A DNA stretch of 12,475 nucleotides, taken from NCBI GenBank assembly GCA_036744635.1, contig DAIOHQ010000140.1:1-12475 (forward strand), in the 5' to 3' direction. The translations under genes were made by a program, and so were the position numbers. Position 1 is the stretch's first letter, and every line of letters begins with the position of its first letter. The DNA is from DAIOHQ01 sp036744635. Lineage in GTDB: Bacteria > Planctomycetota > Phycisphaerae > Tepidisphaerales > Tepidisphaeraceae. Positions 4,530 to 12,404 of the stretch are shown here, in pieces. The notes under the pieces are model-generated. The model did not search any database, was not told the origin of the DNA, and saw only the letters and a list, made by a program, of their open reading frames with translations.

Positions 4530-5507
4530 ATGATCTTGGCAGGGATTGATGAGGCAGGATATGGGCCGCTGCTTGGGCCGCTGGTGGTGGGGTGCTGCGC
4601 CTTTGAGGTGGAGGGCGATCCCGATGGGGAGCTGCCATGCCTGTGGAAGCGGCTGCGCAAATTGGTGAGCAAGAACCGCCTGCGCTCGGGCAAGAAAATT
4701 CACGTCAACGACAGCAAGCAGGTGTACAACCCCGGGATCGGCCTCAAGGAGCTGGAGCGCTCGGTGCTGGCGATGGCGTTCGCATCCGATCATGCCGGGG
4801 AGGACAGGGGGGGTCTGCTCGGCCTGCTGGGGCACACCGCCAGTCACGCGTTGGCCGACCTCGATGGATATGCGTGGTATCGTCCGGCCGCGCAGGAACG
4901 GTTTCCACTGGATCAGGAGGCGCTGGCCATCCAGCTTTTCGCCAAGGCGCTGCGCCAGGAGATGGAGCGGTCGGCGACGCGCTGCATCTACCTGGGGGCG
5001 CGGGTGGTGTTCGAGCGCCAGCTCAATCGCATGCTGGAGGCGATGAGGAACAAATCCAACGTGCTCTTTTCGGTCTCGGCCATGCACCTCGATCACCTGC
5101 TGCGGACATACGCCGACCGGCAACTGGTGATCTTCTGCGACCGACAGGGCGGGCGGGATTTTTACGGGCCTTCGCTGCGGCTGATGTTCGAGCAATGGGC
5201 GCTGGAGATCGTTTCCGAGCAGGATGGACGGAGCGAGTATCGATTGCAGAATGCCGGCCGGACGGTGCGGCTGATTTTCTGCGAGAAGGCGGAGGCGCAG
5301 TGCATGCCGGTGGCGCTGGCGTCGATGTTGAGCAAATATCTGCGCGAGGCGCTGATGCGGCGGTTCAACGCGTTCTGGAAGGAACATCTGCCGGAAATCG
5401 AGCCGACGGCCGGGTATTACGGGGATGGCGTGCGCTTTTTGAAGGACATCGACGCCAAGCGCCATGAGCTGGGGATCACCGATGGGCAGCTCATTCGCTC
5501 GCGGTGA
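4530..5507 (+). CDS. Divergent RNase HII-like nuclease
   Basis: A 325-residue protein with the RNase H2 fold signature but longer than classic RNase HII (about 200). The opening GIDEAGYGPLLGPLVVG (5-21) matches the family's GIDEAGRGPLAGPVV and gives acids Asp7 and Glu8. NDSKQV (60-65) matches the DSK motif. Asp204 in FCDRQGG takes the third acid position, and CEKAEAQCMPVALASMLSKY (251-270) matches the KAD...AAASILAK block with Glu255 for Asp. The GRG motif, which in RNase H2 reads the ribonucleotide, is GYG here, and about 100 extra residues lie between the DSK motif and the third acid. Family enzymes cut RNA in RNA-DNA hybrids. With these changes the substrate may differ. The ATG at 4530 is chosen because the conserved motif begins at once and a promoter abuts it; the in-frame extension upstream crosses repeats. 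It converges with the hydrolase operon across a REPIN-like palindrome. Confidence 0.78.
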   Translation: MILAGIDEAGYGPLLGPLVVGCCAFEVEGDPDGELPCLWKRLRKLVSKNRLRSGKKIHVNDSKQVYNPGIGLKELERSVLAMAFASDHAGEDRGGLLGLLGHTASHALADLDGYAWYRPAAQERFPLDQEALAIQLFAKALRQEMERSATRCIYLGARVVFERQLNRMLEAMRNKSNVLFSVSAMHLDHLLRTYADRQLVIFCDRQGGRDFYGPSLRLMFEQWALEIVSEQDGRSEYRLQNAGRTVRLIFCEKAEAQCMPVALASMLSKYLREALMRRFNAFWKEHLPEIEPTAGYYGDGVRFLKDIDAKRHELGITDGQLIRSR

Positions 5508-5510
5508 AAA

Positions 5511-5528
5511 CGTGAAACGTGAAACGTG
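5511..5528 (+). repeat. Tandem CGTGAAA heptamers
   Basis: CGTGAAA appears at 5511 and 5518 and partly again at 5525, immediately after the nuclease stop codon and next to the double palindrome at 5534. It is probably part of the same repeat unit or slippage next to it. Confidence 0.45.
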
Positions 5529-5533
5529 AGTCC

Positions 5534-5596
5534 TGTAGGGTGGGCGTACTCGCCCACCGTCTGGGACCCGCGGTGGGCGAGTACACCCACCCTACA
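5534..5596. repeat. REPIN-like double palindrome between convergent genes
   Basis: Two 26-bp arms (5534-5559 and 5571-5596) are inverted copies with one mismatch and an 11-bp spacer. The left arm folds on itself as GGTGGGCG-TACT-CGCCCACC (8-bp stem); the right arm does so less perfectly. Two REPs facing each other define a REPIN, a non-autonomous element normally moved by a RAYT transposase, which is not seen here. Its position between convergent genes could let it terminate or protect transcripts from both sides, though no T tract follows. Confidence 0.75.
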
Positions 5597-5625
5597 AGTT
5601 TCCATCCTCCGCGTTGAATAGTTCT

Positions 5626-7041
5626 TCAGATGAACCGGAAATCCGGAATCTGTCGGGCCTTGATCACTTCATGCACCTCATCCCACATGCGATCCTGATA
5701 CGACCGGCAGGTGTAGAGGCCGAGCAGGGAATAGGTGAGCGTGGTGTTGGCGCGGGCGCGGGTGTGGCGCTTGTGGTTGAGCTGCGCGGCCAGCTCGGCG
5801 TACACGTTCGCCAACTCCTTGCGCTGGCCGTCGTGGGTGAAGATGCCGCCATGGTTGGAGATATCGTTGGCGGCGGGCATGTCCATCGTCGGCCAGTTCA
5901 CGAAACCGTTGACGTGCGGGATCAGCGCCTGGCAGAGGGTGCGGGTGTAGTCGGTGTGCTCTTTTTCCGAGCGATAAGGCAACTCGCTGAGGAAGCGCGA
6001 GGCGCCGCCGCCGTACCAGCCGAATTCCTGGATCACCACCGGCTTGTTGTAATAGTCGAGGCGCGACATGCCGATGCACGCGCCAAGCCAGTATTGCAGC
6101 GGCTCGCCACCATCCAGCGGATCGCCCCGCCCGCCGGGGACCGTTTCCCAGGCGGGATAGGGATGGTGGGTGACGAAATCGAACAGCTCATGCACGGCCC
6201 GGTTGTGAAAACCGTTGGCAAGCCATAGATCCTGGTCGGGCGAAAGCCAGGCGTTGTTGCCCGAGACAATCATGTGCCGCGGACTGGCAGCGCGAATCAC
6301 CTCGCACTGCCGCTTGCACCAATCGTACCCGCGGTCGTTGAGGTAATTGCGAAAGTCGCAGGCGGATAAGTCAAACGGCTTCTCGACGAAACCGACGGAG
6401 CCGGGAACGTCGCTGAACGATCCATATCGCGTATTGCCATACGCCTTGTTCATCGCGGCCACGCTGCCGTAGCGGATTTCCAGCCACTTTGGCCAGCCGT
6501 TCTTGAGCATCGCCTCGATGCGCTGCTCATCGGCGCTGCCGGGAGTGACCATGTGCGGGCGCGTCCAGTAGAGCAGCTCATTGCGCAGGTCCCACGACCA
6601 GATCGCGGGATGGCCGGAATAGTGCTCGACGAACGCGGCCCAGAAGGCGCAGGATTCATCGAGCGATTGGCCGGAGTCGGCCAGCTTCTCCACGTCAAAC
6701 CAGTCGTTGCTGCCGATATATCCGCCCACCGGCATCAAATAAATCCCGTGTTTCTCGGCCAGGCGGATGAAGGTGTCCCAGTTCTTCAAACCCTCCGCTT
6801 TCAATCCACCCCGCGGATCGAAAACTTCATTGACGCCGATTGCCTGGCGCAGGCAGTTCAGGCCCAGGTCCTGCATGACGCCAAAGCGGTAGTCGACATC
6901 GTTGGCGTCGAAGCGGCGAAAGAGCGTGCCGCTGCCGGGATGCTCATCGTTGAGCATGTTGCCGCCCAGCGGGGTGATGCACTCGCCGGTGCCTTCCAGC
7001 TCAAAGTTCCAGTGATCCGGGGAAACTTGGACAAGTCGCAT
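5626..7041 (-). CDS. Clan GH-A glycoside hydrolase (GH5-like, cytoplasmic)
   Basis: A 471-residue (beta/alpha)8-barrel glycosidase by motif. The acid/base pair is Asn154-Glu155 in WSWDLRNELLYW, and the nucleophile is Glu339 in PVVIQEFGWYGGG. Both are classic clan GH-A signatures, and the residues in between include THHPYP (291-296), the typical substrate-side loop. The overall pattern recalls endo-beta-mannanase-like or cellulase-like proteins (COG3934/GH5), but the exact family and sugar cannot be told. There is no signal peptide, so it should act in the cytoplasm on imported oligosaccharides. The ATG at 7041 has an AGGAA ribosome-binding site about 8 nt upstream. It follows galM by 15 bp in the same orientation, so the two are probably co-transcribed, which fits sugar release followed by anomer interconversion. 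Confidence 0.82.
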   Translation of the reverse strand: MRLVQVSPDHWNFELEGTGECITPLGGNMLNDEHPGSGTLFRRFDANDVDYRFGVMQDLGLNCLRQAIGVNEVFDPRGGLKAEGLKNWDTFIRLAEKHGIYLMPVGGYIGSNDWFDVEKLADSGQSLDESCAFWAAFVEHYSGHPAIWSWDLRNELLYWTRPHMVTPGSADEQRIEAMLKNGWPKWLEIRYGSVAAMNKAYGNTRYGSFSDVPGSVGFVEKPFDLSACDFRNYLNDRGYDWCKRQCEVIRAASPRHMIVSGNNAWLSPDQDLWLANGFHNRAVHELFDFVTHHPYPAWETVPGGRGDPLDGGEPLQYWLGACIGMSRLDYYNKPVVIQEFGWYGGGASRFLSELPYRSEKEHTDYTRTLCQALIPHVNGFVNWPTMDMPAANDISNHGGIFTHDGQRKELANVYAELAAQLNHKRHTRARANTTLTYSLLGLYTCRSYQDRMWDEVHEVIKARQIPDFRFI

Positions 7042-7056
7042 GAGAAATTCCTGTCT

Positions 7057-8097
7057 TTATAGCGAGGCGCCGGGTTTGGTTGTGGTGAAACGGTAGACGG
7101 TGGTCTGGTGATAAACCTGCCCGGGACGAAGGATGGTGCTGGGAAAATTGGCATGGTTGACCGAATCGGGAAAGTGCTGGGTTTCCAGGCAGAAACCCGC
7201 GTGTTTGCCGTAGACGCCGCCGATGCCGGCTATCGAGCCGTCGAGGAAGTTGGCGGTGTAAAATTGCACGCCGGGCTGCGTCGTGTATGTCACAAACACC
7301 CGACCGGAACTGGGATCGCGGGCGGCGGCGGCCAGCGCCAATTTTCCGGCTGCGCCGTTCAGCACGTAGTTGTGATCGTACCCACCCTTCACCTGACCGA
7401 TCCGGGCGCCGATGCGATGGGGCGTGGTGAAATCCATCGGAGTGTCTCTTACCGCTTCGATCTTTCCCGTCGGAATTTGCGTGTCATCCACCGGCGTGAA
7501 TGTGTCTGCGTTGATCATCATCTCGTGGCCGAGAATCTGGCCATTGCCCGCGCCGGCGAGGTTGAAATAACTGTGGTTGGTCAGGTTCACCGGCGTGGGT
7601 TTATCGGCGGTGGCGGTGTAATCGATGGTGAGATCGTTTTCTTCGAGCGTGAAGATGACCGTGGCCGACAGATTGCCGGGAAATCCTTCTTCGCCGTCGC
7701 GGCTGAGATAATTGAACTTCACGCCGTTGGCCAGGGTCTCCGCCTGCCACACCACCTTGTCGAAGCCGCGATTTCCCCCATGCAGGCTGTTGGGACCGTT
7801 GTTGATGGGAAGGGTGTATTCCTTTCCATCGAGCGTGAATTTCCCGCGGGCGATACGGTTGGCGAATCGGCCCACAGTCGCGCCGAAGAACGGGTGGCGG
7901 GCGAGATATTGCTCGAGTTTATCGAAGCCAAGCACGATGTCGGCGAGGTTGCCTGCCTTGTCTGGTGCGTGCAGCTCGGTCAGGATTCCCCCGTAGTTGG
8001 TGATTTTCGCGGTCAGGCCGGCCGGACTGGTCAGGGTGAACAGGGCGACGGCGGCGCCATCTTTCGTGCTGCCAAAGCTGGATTGGGTGACGGGCAT
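7057..8097 (-). CDS. galM: Aldose 1-epimerase (mutarotase)
   Basis: A 346-residue protein of the usual length for GalM. It interconverts alpha and beta anomers of hexoses such as galactose or glucose in the cytoplasm. The fingerprint is complete: GRFANRIA (76-83), NSLHGG with His106, TNHSYFNL with the catalytic acid His175, GGYDHNYVL with Asp241, and CLETQHFPDS with the catalytic base Glu305. No signal peptide is present, unlike some periplasmic relatives. The ATG at 8097 has a GGAG ribosome-binding site 6 nt upstream. It is the first gene of a two-gene operon with the GH-A hydrolase. It begins just downstream of the terminator of the neighbouring lipoprotein gene. Confidence 0.95.
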   Translation of the reverse strand: MPVTQSSFGSTKDGAAVALFTLTSPAGLTAKITNYGGILTELHAPDKAGNLADIVLGFDKLEQYLARHPFFGATVGRFANRIARGKFTLDGKEYTLPINNGPNSLHGGNRGFDKVVWQAETLANGVKFNYLSRDGEEGFPGNLSATVIFTLEENDLTIDYTATADKPTPVNLTNHSYFNLAGAGNGQILGHEMMINADTFTPVDDTQIPTGKIEAVRDTPMDFTTPHRIGARIGQVKGGYDHNYVLNGAAGKLALAAAARDPSSGRVFVTYTTQPGVQFYTANFLDGSIAGIGGVYGKHAGFCLETQHFPDSVNHANFPSTILRPGQVYHQTTVYRFTTTKPGASL

Positions 8098-8125
8098 TGC
8101 AGTCTCCGGAATTTTCTGTCACCCA

Positions 8126-8154
8126 ATCTTACTGGATGGCGGGGCGCATGAAAA
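8126..8154 (-). promoter_or_regulatory. Possible promoter of the galM-hydrolase operon
   Basis: On the minus strand TTTTCA (8154-8149) and TAAGAT (8131-8126) are separated by 17 bp, each matching four of six consensus bases. The -35 overlaps the T tract of the upstream terminator, so the two signals are packed together. The leader would be about 25 nt. Confidence 0.3.
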
Positions 8155-8179
8155 ACGCCCCGTCGGTCGGACGGGGCGT
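8151..8179 (-). terminator. Rho-independent terminator of the OmpA-like lipoprotein gene
   Basis: A perfect 10-bp stem, ACGCCCCGTC / GACGGGGCGT (8155-8164 and 8170-8179), with a 5-nt loop. On the minus strand it is followed directly by TTTTT (8155-8151). It lies 20 bp past the stop codon of the lipoprotein gene and insulates it from the galM operon. Confidence 0.9.
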
Positions 8180-8199
8180 AAGGATTGTTGACAGCCGGC

Positions 8200-9102
8200 C
8201 TACTTGTCCATGCGGGGACGCTGGATTTCGGGAACGGTGTCCTTGTTCATGCGGTTGGCGGCCGGGACGGCCGTAGCCCGGTGCGGGGCGATCCCGCTGC
8301 TGGTGATGGCCGGTCCCTTCGAGGTGGTCGGCAGAATCAACACCTCGACGCGGCGGTTCTTGGCGCGGTTCGCTTCGGAGTCATTGGCGGCGACCGGCCG
8401 CTGCTCGGCATATCCGGCCACGCCGATCCGCTGGGCGCCGACGTTGTTGTGCATCAGCTCCTGGGCGACGCTGATGCCGCGGTGGGCGGAGAGATACCAG
8501 TTGTCCTTGTGGCCGGCGGCGATGGTTTCCGGATTCACCACGCGGGTGTTATCGGTGTGGCCGGCGACCATCAGCTCATAGCCGCTGGCGCCGCCGTTGA
8601 GGATGGTGGCGAACTGGTCGATCGCCTGCTTGGCATTGGCGGTCAGCTCGGCGCTGCCGCGGGCGAAGGTGACATCGCTCTTGAACTTCACGATGCCGCG
8701 GGCGCGGTCAAACTCGACCAGGTTCGGGTTCGCCTGCGCGAAGCGCTCCAGGGCGTCACTCAATACCGCGGGCAATGGCCCTTCGCCCATCGGGCGGCTG
8801 TTGAGCGCATCGGCATACTTGCGCTGCATGTCATCCAGCGCCTTCTGCAGCTCGCCGTTCTGCTGGGTGAGATTGAGGATCATCGCCTCGGAGTTGCCGC
8901 CCTTGTCCATGATGGCGCGAAGCTGCTTCTGATACGCTTCGGACTCGGAGCGCGCTGAGGAAGCATCCCGCGCCGCCTCCGCGAGCTGCGCCGCATAGCG
9001 GTCGCGCTCCATCTTGAGGGCGTTGTACTTTTCCTGCGCAACGCAACCGGTCAGTGAAAAACTGAGAACCGCCAGAGAAACCCATTGATACAAGCGTGGC
9101 AT
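8200..9102 (-). CDS. OmpA/Pal-type peptidoglycan-binding lipoprotein
   Basis: A 300-residue outer-membrane lipoprotein. Residues 1-20 are a lipoprotein signal peptide ending in the lipobox LTGC (Cys20). Residues 25-100 form a heptad-like coiled coil. Residues 138-257 are an OmpA C-terminal domain, with FARGSAELT (147-153), GHTDN (181-185), LSAHRGISV (204-212), GYAEQRPVAAN (230-240) and NRRVEV (249-254), the Asp and Arg positions that bind meso-diaminopimelate. The tail of about 40 residues is Pro/Ala-rich. The ATG at 9102 is preceded by a strong GGAGG at good spacing, better than the longer frame from 9177. The protein would link the outer membrane to peptidoglycan. No tol genes adjoin, so calling it Pal itself is not justified. 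It is monocistronic, with its own terminator. Confidence 0.92.
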   Translation of the reverse strand: MPRLYQWVSLAVLSFSLTGCVAQEKYNALKMERDRYAAQLAEAARDASSARSESEAYQKQLRAIMDKGGNSEAMILNLTQQNGELQKALDDMQRKYADALNSRPMGEGPLPAVLSDALERFAQANPNLVEFDRARGIVKFKSDVTFARGSAELTANAKQAIDQFATILNGGASGYELMVAGHTDNTRVVNPETIAAGHKDNWYLSAHRGISVAQELMHNNVGAQRIGVAGYAEQRPVAANDSEANRAKNRRVEVLILPTTSKGPAITSSGIAPHRATAVPAANRMNKDTVPEIQRPRMDK

Positions 9103-9257
9103 GAAGTGCCTCCGTGCAAGAGATTTGTGCCGTTTTCCAACCGGCATCCATGTTGTCCCCGGGGGTGATCGCGTCACCGCCCATCGGCGAAATCCGAAGG
9201 CCTGATCGAAACCGTCAGCCGCCCTCGGCCCATTCGACGGCGGTAGTGTGCCGCAGG

Positions 9258-9287
9258 TTTATAGAAAAGCAAGAGATATTTCGACAA
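9258..9287 (-). promoter_or_regulatory. Possible promoter of the OmpA-like lipoprotein gene
   Basis: On the minus strand TTGTCG (9287-9282) and TATAAA (9263-9258) are 18 bp apart, matching four and five of six consensus bases, in the AT-rich part of the 295-bp divergent intergenic region. It implies a leader of about 150 nt. The divergent oxidoreductase gene has only a weak -10 candidate, TATCAT at 9357-9362, without a clear -35. Confidence 0.35.
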
Positions 9288-9397
9288 AAAATGCAAAAAT
9301 TGCGCGAAATGGCAAAGATCGCGCTGGTCTCGGTCGTGCTCCGGGTATCCCTCCGCTATCATGCGGGAGAAATGGCCGCCAATTGAGGGGAAAGTTT

Positions 9398-12337
9398 ATG
9401 AAGAATTGGATGTCTGCGATGCCGTTCGTGTCAGTCTTTCGGGAGAGTTGGGATGTCGTGGTCTTTGGCGGCGGCTACGCGGGCTTTGCCGCCGCGGTGA
9501 AGCTGCATCGCCTTGGGCGCAAGGTCCTGCTGGTGGAGCGGCAGGCCGCGATTCTCTGGGAAGGGGGATGGGCATTCGCCGCCGACGCCGGGAGTTCCGC
9601 TCATCCGCTCTGGCAGGAGTGGGTGGAGGTGCTTGCGCAGCGCCATGGCGGAGATGGCAAATCCATCGACGGCGCCGTCAGTGAGGTGCTGGCCAGCAAG
9701 ATGCTGATCGATCATCGCCTGGCCGTGCTCTATTATGCCGCCCCCATCGCGGCCGAGCGCGAATCTGCCCTGCTCGATGCGGTGATCCTCGGCACGAAAT
9801 CCGGGCCGCGCCGGCTGGCGGCGCGGCAGTGGATCGATGCGACAGAAACCGGCGAGCTTGCCAATCTCCTGCGCGATGCCACCGCGCTGCCCTCGCCGCG
9901 CAGGCGCGTCCTGAACCTCTATTTTCGCAGCCTGAAATGGCCGGACAGCACCAGTCATTTGGTGCAGTGCGCGGAATTGCCGAATACCACGCTCGTGCTG
10001 GAACCAACCCTCTGGCCCAGTGAGCGGCGGCTGCGCATCGAGCTTCCCGGAGATTTTGCCCGGCCGCGCAGTGCCTGGATTCCAGCCCTGACAGCGCTGC
10101 ACGGGCAATTTCCACAGGACATGGAAGGCGCTGTCCTCACCCACGGCAGCGTGCTGCCGTTCGACCTGTATGCTCCAGACACTGATGCAGCACCGGCCGC
10201 CGCGGCTTTCCCCGCCAATGTTGCCGTAGCTGTGCCCGCGCTCTCTGGCCAGCGGGTTGAGACGCTGGCGAATCGATTCGATCTCGGCACCGCCGCCGCC
10301 CGATCGCTGCCGCAGCGCCCGCGGGCGGCGGGAAGGCTCGGCACGTTTGCCGCTCCCATCGATTTGCACAAGTTCGACTTCCCCGCGGAGAAGGCGCAGG
10401 TGGCGGTGGCCGGCGTCGGCACCGGTGGGGCGGTGGCCGCCATCGCCGCCGGCCGCGGCGGGGTGGATGTGGTCGCCTTCGATCCCCTCCCCTTTGCCGG
10501 TGGCATCGGCGCGGGCGGCGGAATTCACTGGTATTACTACGGCGTCAAAGGCGGCCTGCAGGAAGAGATCGACGACCGCATCCGCGCCATCACCCCGCTG
10601 TTTGGGAAGATGCAGCAGGTGGCCGGCTTCCACCCCGATGCCAAAAAGTGCGTGCTCGATCAGATGTTTCAGGAAGCCGGCGTGCGCGACATTCCCGGCG
10701 CGATGCTGGTCGATGTGGAGCTGGCGCCAAGCAACGATCCTGCCTTGCAGCGCGTCGCCAGCACCGTGCTGGCGACGGCGCGCGGGCCGCTGCGCCTTTC
10801 CGCCGACGCCTGGATCGACTCCACCGGCGATGGCGATCTCGGCAGCGCTAACAAGGCCTATTCCCTCGGGCGCCAGGGCGATGGCATGTTCCACGCCTAC
10901 ACCCAATCCTCCGGGCGCGGTATCGTCGAGAAGGATCAATCGAAATTGACTTTCTTCAACTACGACTCCGGCTTCGTTGACCCCACCGATGTTGAAGACC
11001 TCACCCGCGCCCGCCTCACCGGCATCGGGCAATATGTTCAGGAAGATTTCACCGAGATCGAGCATCCCACCTACATCGCCTTCGCCCTGGGCCTGCGCCA
11101 GGGCCGCCACGTCGAGACCGACTACCTGCTGCAGCTCTCCGACCTGATCGAGCGCCGCACCTTCCCCGATTCTGTCGGCCTCACTGGCTGTCACTACGAC
11201 AACCACGCCGGCGACTACGAATTTGAAAGCGATGAGGCGATGTTCTGGGTCTGGGTGTGCCGCCAGTGGTGGGGACGCACGGCCTGCGAATTTCCCTATC
11301 GCATGTTGCTTCCCAAAGGCCTGGCCAACGTCTGGATGGCCTGCCGGGCTCTGGGTGTGAGCGTCGATGCCCACCACTCCTTCCGCATGCAGCGCGACAT
11401 GCAGCGCGTCGGCGAGGTTGCCGGCATCGCGGCGGCGCTTTCGGTGCCCGTGCATGGCGAGAGCCGCCGCATTCCCTTCCCGAAGCTGCGCGAAAAGCTC
11501 ATCGAGACCGGCGCCATCTCCCACAAAGCCAGTGAAGCCACCGATCAGTTCGGGCCCAACACGCTGATGGACAGCGTGCATGAAGGAGCCGTGGCCGCGG
11601 TATCCGATGAGCAGATGAAAGCCTGGCTGGCCGAGATGGAAAACAGCCCGCCCGGCGCGTTCCTCTGGCATCTGTATCGGCACGAACGTGCCTGCCGCCC
11701 GCAGGTTGAGGCGCTGCTCCAGTCGCCGAAAAACGCTGTCACCTGGAAGGCGGCGACGGTGCTGGCGATCTGGTCCGATCCGCGGGCCGAGCCCCGGCTG
11801 ATCGAGGCGATCCGCGCCCGCGAATATGGATACGATGAAGCCACCAAGCCCGAGGAGAAACCGGAACAATGGACGCGGGCAGCGCCCAACTGGCTGGTCG
11901 CGGTCAACCTCCTGCGCCGTTGCGGCACGGCCGCGTGCCTGCAGCCGTTGTTCGAGCTGTCGGGAGATGCCACGCTGCTGCTGAACCAGCGCACCGCTAT
12001 TGGAATCACCTGTGAGTCGCTGGCGCAGCGGCTGAAGTTGTCGGAGCAGGAGAAGAATGTGATCGTGGAAATTCTGCGCCGGCTGCTCTCCACTCCCGCC
12101 CCCAATTCCCGCACGATGATTCACAAAAACCTGGTGACGCCGACCGAGGTCACCGCCGAAACCGGCCCCACCGCCCGACCGCCGGTGGTGGAGGATTTCA
12201 CCTGGCAACTGCACCTGGCCGTAGCCAAGTCGCTCCACGCCGCCGGCCTGCCCCTGCAGCCCGAGGCCAAAGGATTCCTGGTTGACTCGCGCGCCATCGT
12301 CCGCCGCGCCTTCGGCACCCTCGATCAGAATTTTTGA
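9398..12337 (+). CDS. FAD-dependent oxidoreductase with two Rossmann modules and helical tail
   Basis: A 979-residue protein of the FAD_oxidored type. Module 1 has a dinucleotide-binding fold, VVVFGGGYAGFAAAVKLH (19-36), with the ribose-binding Glu at 47 (LLVER) and a WIDATETGELA block (145-155). Module 2 repeats the scheme: VAVAGVGTGGAVAAIAAG (335-352), Asp362, GGIGAGGGIHWYYYG (368-382) and WIDSTGDGDLG (472-482). The family's C-terminal FAD region follows, with TGCHYDNHAGDYE (596-608) and WMACRALGVSVDAHH (646-660). Residues 750-979 are helical and HEAT-like. The ATG at 9398 has a strong GAGGGG site 7 nt upstream; the frame extends 50 codons further upstream without support. There is no signal peptide, and the substrate is unknown. 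Such proteins occur in polysaccharide-degrading planctomycetes and verrucomicrobia, but no partner gene lies beside it. The long open frame on the opposite strand is a GC-driven shadow. Confidence 0.88.
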   Translation: MKNWMSAMPFVSVFRESWDVVVFGGGYAGFAAAVKLHRLGRKVLLVERQAAILWEGGWAFAADAGSSAHPLWQEWVEVLAQRHGGDGKSIDGAVSEVLASKMLIDHRLAVLYYAAPIAAERESALLDAVILGTKSGPRRLAARQWIDATETGELANLLRDATALPSPRRRVLNLYFRSLKWPDSTSHLVQCAELPNTTLVLEPTLWPSERRLRIELPGDFARPRSAWIPALTALHGQFPQDMEGAVLTHGSVLPFDLYAPDTDAAPAAAAFPANVAVAVPALSGQRVETLANRFDLGTAAARSLPQRPRAAGRLGTFAAPIDLHKFDFPAEKAQVAVAGVGTGGAVAAIAAGRGGVDVVAFDPLPFAGGIGAGGGIHWYYYGVKGGLQEEIDDRIRAITPLFGKMQQVAGFHPDAKKCVLDQMFQEAGVRDIPGAMLVDVELAPSNDPALQRVASTVLATARGPLRLSADAWIDSTGDGDLGSANKAYSLGRQGDGMFHAYTQSSGRGIVEKDQSKLTFFNYDSGFVDPTDVEDLTRARLTGIGQYVQEDFTEIEHPTYIAFALGLRQGRHVETDYLLQLSDLIERRTFPDSVGLTGCHYDNHAGDYEFESDEAMFWVWVCRQWWGRTACEFPYRMLLPKGLANVWMACRALGVSVDAHHSFRMQRDMQRVGEVAGIAAALSVPVHGESRRIPFPKLREKLIETGAISHKASEATDQFGPNTLMDSVHEGAVAAVSDEQMKAWLAEMENSPPGAFLWHLYRHERACRPQVEALLQSPKNAVTWKAATVLAIWSDPRAEPRLIEAIRAREYGYDEATKPEEKPEQWTRAAPNWLVAVNLLRRCGTAACLQPLFELSGDATLLLNQRTAIGITCESLAQRLKLSEQEKNVIVEILRRLLSTPAPNSRTMIHKNLVTPTEVTAETGPTARPPVVEDFTWQLHLAVAKSLHAAGLPLQPEAKGFLVDSRAIVRRAFGTLDQNF

Positions 12338-12346
12338 CCGTAGCAT

Positions 12347-12404
12347 GTAGCACGGGCGTCTCGCCCGTGTTCTGCCACAAACACGGGCGAGACGCCCGTG
12401 CTAC
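12347..12404. repeat. REPIN-like perfect inverted repeat
   Basis: Two 25-bp arms (12347-12371 and 12380-12404) are perfect inverted copies with an 8-bp spacer. Each arm also folds on itself around CACGGGCG...CGCCCGTG. It lies 10 bp after the oxidoreductase stop codon and may end or stabilise that transcript, though no T tract follows. The CACGGGC core is shared with the hairpin at 253-270, so both probably belong to one REP family. The remaining 71 bases to the window end hold nothing I can name. Confidence 0.8.

Noticed and set aside
9431..12346. A 971-codon open frame on the minus strand opposite the oxidoreductase
   Set aside because: It mirrors the plus gene almost exactly, has a Gly/Arg/His/Ala-rich translation with no motif, and lacks a ribosome-binding site. 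Long antisense frames are expected from GC-rich third positions.
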